Shown here: in pieces, positions 5,744 to 6,783 of the stretch
Layout: each line of letters begins with the position of its first letter
Position numbering within the stretch: the stretch's first letter is position 1
NCBI GenBank assembly: GCA_913043155.1
Contig: CAJWLY010000083.1
Span: forward strand, 1 to 6,783
Origin: an uncultured Nitrospinaceae bacterium
GTDB taxonomy: Bacteria > Nitrospinota > Nitrospinia > Nitrospinales > VA-1
Length of the DNA stretch: 6,783 nt
Reading direction: 5' to 3'
Program-made: the position numbers and the translations under genes
The notes under the pieces: generated by a model
What the model was told of the DNA's origin: nothing
Database searches by the model: none
What the model saw: the letters and a program-made list of their open reading frames with translations, nothing else

Positions 5744-5776
5744 CCCGCGGGCGGATAACGCCTGCGGGCTTTTTTT
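5744..5776 (+). terminator. Strong intrinsic terminator after the peroxiredoxin gene, abutting surE
   Basis: The left arm CCCGCGGGCG (5744-5753) pairs with the right arm CGCCTGCGGG (5759-5768): ten pairs, one of them G-U, around a GATAA loop. A C and seven T (5770-5776) follow. It ends three bases before the surE ATG, so it also occupies the place where surE's ribosome site should be. Confidence 0.88.
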
Positions 5777-5779
5777 CTT

Positions 5780-6535
5780 ATGATTGTTTTATCTAATGAC
5801 GATGGTTTCAACGCTGAAGGATTGCGGGTGCTCCGCAGGGAGATGATGAAGGTTGCCGAGGTGGTGATCGTTGCACCGGAGACGGAACAGAGCGCAATGG
5901 GCCACGCCATCACCCTGACCCAGCCGCTCAAAGTCCGCGAAGTGGTCGAAAACGGGGAGCTCATCGGTTACGCTGTCAACGGAACTCCAGCCGATTGCGT
6001 AAAAATTGCCACTACGGTTCTTCTGGATCAGCCCCCTGAGATGGTAGTCTCGGGTATCAACCTAGGTGGAAACTTGGGCACCTGTGCAATCTATTCGGGA
6101 ACCGTGTCCGCCGCCACCGAAGCCACGATCATGGAAATCCCCGCCATCGCGGTTTCCCTCAACACGTTCGAAAATCCCGACTTTAGTTTTGCCGGTGAGT
6201 TTACCCGTAAGCTGGCTCCCCTGGTTCTGGAAAAAGGCCTGCCGCAAGGAGTGGCGCTGAACGTCAATGTGCCTGCGGTACCTCGATCAGAAATCAAAGG
6301 AGTGACCGTGACCCGTCAGGGAAGATCCCGGGTGGTGGAAACGTTCGACAAGCGGGTCGACCCAAGGAACAATACCTACTACTGGATGGCGGGAGAAATG
6401 CGTTTCGATGAAGCTGATGAGGATACGGATTGCCGCAGGGTCTCCAACAACTACGTTTCCGTCACCCCCATCCATTTTGACCTCACCAGCCATAGAACGA
6501 TCGCTAAGCTGAAAGATTGGGATATCTCCCTTTAG
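5780..6535 (+). CDS. surE: 5'(3')-nucleotidase SurE
   Basis: SurE is a cytoplasmic, divalent-metal-dependent phosphatase acting on nucleoside 5'- and 3'-monophosphates, and in some species on short polyphosphate. It is associated with stationary-phase and stress survival. The 251-aa protein has the family length. Metal ligands are D7 and D8 in SNDDG, S38 in APETEQSAMG and N94 in SGINLGGN. VNGTPADCV (66-74) and YSGTVSAA are further family signatures. MIVLSNDDG matches the usual N-terminus, and the frame has a stop (TAA, 5756-5758) shortly upstream with no other start, so the ATG at 5780 is secure. The bases before it are the terminator's T tract, with no Shine-Dalgarno and no obvious own promoter. 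Common partners such as pcm, nlpD or rpoS are not present here. Confidence 0.96.
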   Translation: MIVLSNDDGFNAEGLRVLRREMMKVAEVVIVAPETEQSAMGHAITLTQPLKVREVVENGELIGYAVNGTPADCVKIATTVLLDQPPEMVVSGINLGGNLGTCAIYSGTVSAATEATIMEIPAIAVSLNTFENPDFSFAGEFTRKLAPLVLEKGLPQGVALNVNVPAVPRSEIKGVTVTRQGRSRVVETFDKRVDPRNNTYYWMAGEMRFDEADEDTDCRRVSNNYVSVTPIHFDLTSHRTIAKLKDWDISL

Positions 6536-6610
6536 GATGCTTTGAACTCCGATTTGGTTTAGGATAAGCCCCTTGGTTGATTCCTAGCTGGGTAGAAGGA
6601 ATTTCTCAAG

Positions 6611-6635
6611 GTGGTAACGAGTGGTAACGAGTAAC
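6611..6635. repeat. Perfect 10-base tandem duplication with a partial third copy
   Basis: GTGGTAACGA is repeated exactly at 6611-6620 and 6621-6630, followed by GTAAC (6631-6635). It lies in the non-coding stretch between surE and the shared terminator. In the rest of that stretch (6536-6661) I see only short weak hairpins, such as CCCTT/AAGGG around 6637-6649, and no gene. Confidence 0.6.
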
Positions 6636-6661
6636 TCCCTTCCAAAGGGTAGCGGACACAA

Positions 6662-6704
6662 AAAACGGCCGATGAGAAAGAATCTCATCGGCCGTTTTGT
6701 TTTT
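6662..6704. terminator. Symmetrical (bidirectional) intrinsic terminator between surE and the right-edge gene
   Basis: AAAACGGCCGATGAGA (6662-6677) and its exact reverse complement (6683-6698) form a 16-bp perfect stem around an AAGAA loop. TTTTGTTTTT follows on the plus strand. An A run (6660-6665) before the stem gives a T tract on the minus strand. It can therefore stop transcription of surE and of the minus-strand gene at 6736-6783. Confidence 0.9.
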
Positions 6705-6735
6705 AACTAACAAGGGGGAATTACAGTGTCCAGCG

Positions 6736-6783
6736 TTATGCTTTGACCGTACTGGCGTTCTCCTGCAATGCGTCTTTGCGGCT
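6736..6783 (-). CDS. C-terminal end of a minus-strand gene entering from the right edge (unknown product)
   Basis: On the minus strand the last 15 codons read SRKDALQENASTVKA followed by TAA at 6738-6736. The stop lies about 30 bases ahead of the bidirectional terminator in its reading direction, which is where a gene end is expected. The composition is plausible for a soluble, helical C-terminus. Only this fragment is visible, so no product can be named. The support is positional: the terminator is symmetrical and a convergent partner for surE is needed. Confidence 0.5.
   Translation of the reverse strand, partial: SRKDALQENASTVKA

Noticed and set aside
5518..5964. Minus-strand open frame of 148 codons across the peroxiredoxin-surE junction
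   Set aside because: It runs antisense through two well-supported genes and through the intrinsic terminator, and no family is recognisable.
1..6783. A novel defence, mobile or biosynthetic system
   Set aside because: Nearly all of the sequence is accounted for by familiar gene families. There are no toxin-antitoxin, nuclease, transposase, integrase or CRISPR signatures and no att-like flanking repeats.

Overview
The window looks like an ordinary bacterial chromosome segment with compact genes, both strands used and medium GC. It contains a two-TM histidine kinase, an OmpR-type regulator, BioD, a CDF metal exporter, a 2-Cys peroxiredoxin and SurE. This set fits a Gram-negative-type bacterium. 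A deltaproteobacterial or Nitrospinota-like lineage is my impression only, because no phylogenetic marker gene is present. There is no sign of an insertion sequence, phage, CRISPR array, tRNA or rRNA.

Layout from left to right. Bases 1-77 may hold the 5' end of a minus-strand gene that runs off the left edge. A 190-base AT-rich spacer (78-268) with a cluster of GGTTATTA-like repeats separates it from a plus-strand two-component operon: histidine kinase (269-1258), then response regulator (1261-1959). bioD lies convergent on the minus strand (1975-2682). The spacer 2683-2851 holds a 16-bp A/T palindrome, a run of nine C and an extended -10 promoter. It precedes a small plus-strand Cys-motif/coiled-coil protein (2852-3142). 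Next is a minus-strand pair likely transcribed together from a near-consensus promoter (4939-4968): a CzcD-type cation exporter (3958-4875), then a PhnP-like metallo-beta-lactamase-fold phosphodiesterase (3165-3929). Divergent from it is a typical 2-Cys peroxiredoxin (5092-5679) with a good promoter and Shine-Dalgarno. A strong intrinsic terminator (5744-5776) follows, ending 3 bases before the surE start codon (5780-6535). A long symmetrical terminator (6662-6704) lies between surE and the last codons of another minus-strand gene entering from the right edge (6736-6783). No gene-free stretch exceeds 300 bases.

How the genes relate. The kinase and regulator form one signalling pair, and the repeats upstream could be the regulator's own site. 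The exporter and the metal-dependent phosphodiesterase share a transcript and a possible zinc theme. The peroxiredoxin and SurE are general stress and nucleotide-housekeeping functions, and bioD stands alone without other biotin genes. I see no convincing new multigene system. The leads most worth checking are the small CPCC protein, the terminator abutting surE, the HAMP-less kinase with its upstream repeats, and the exporter-phosphodiesterase pairing.
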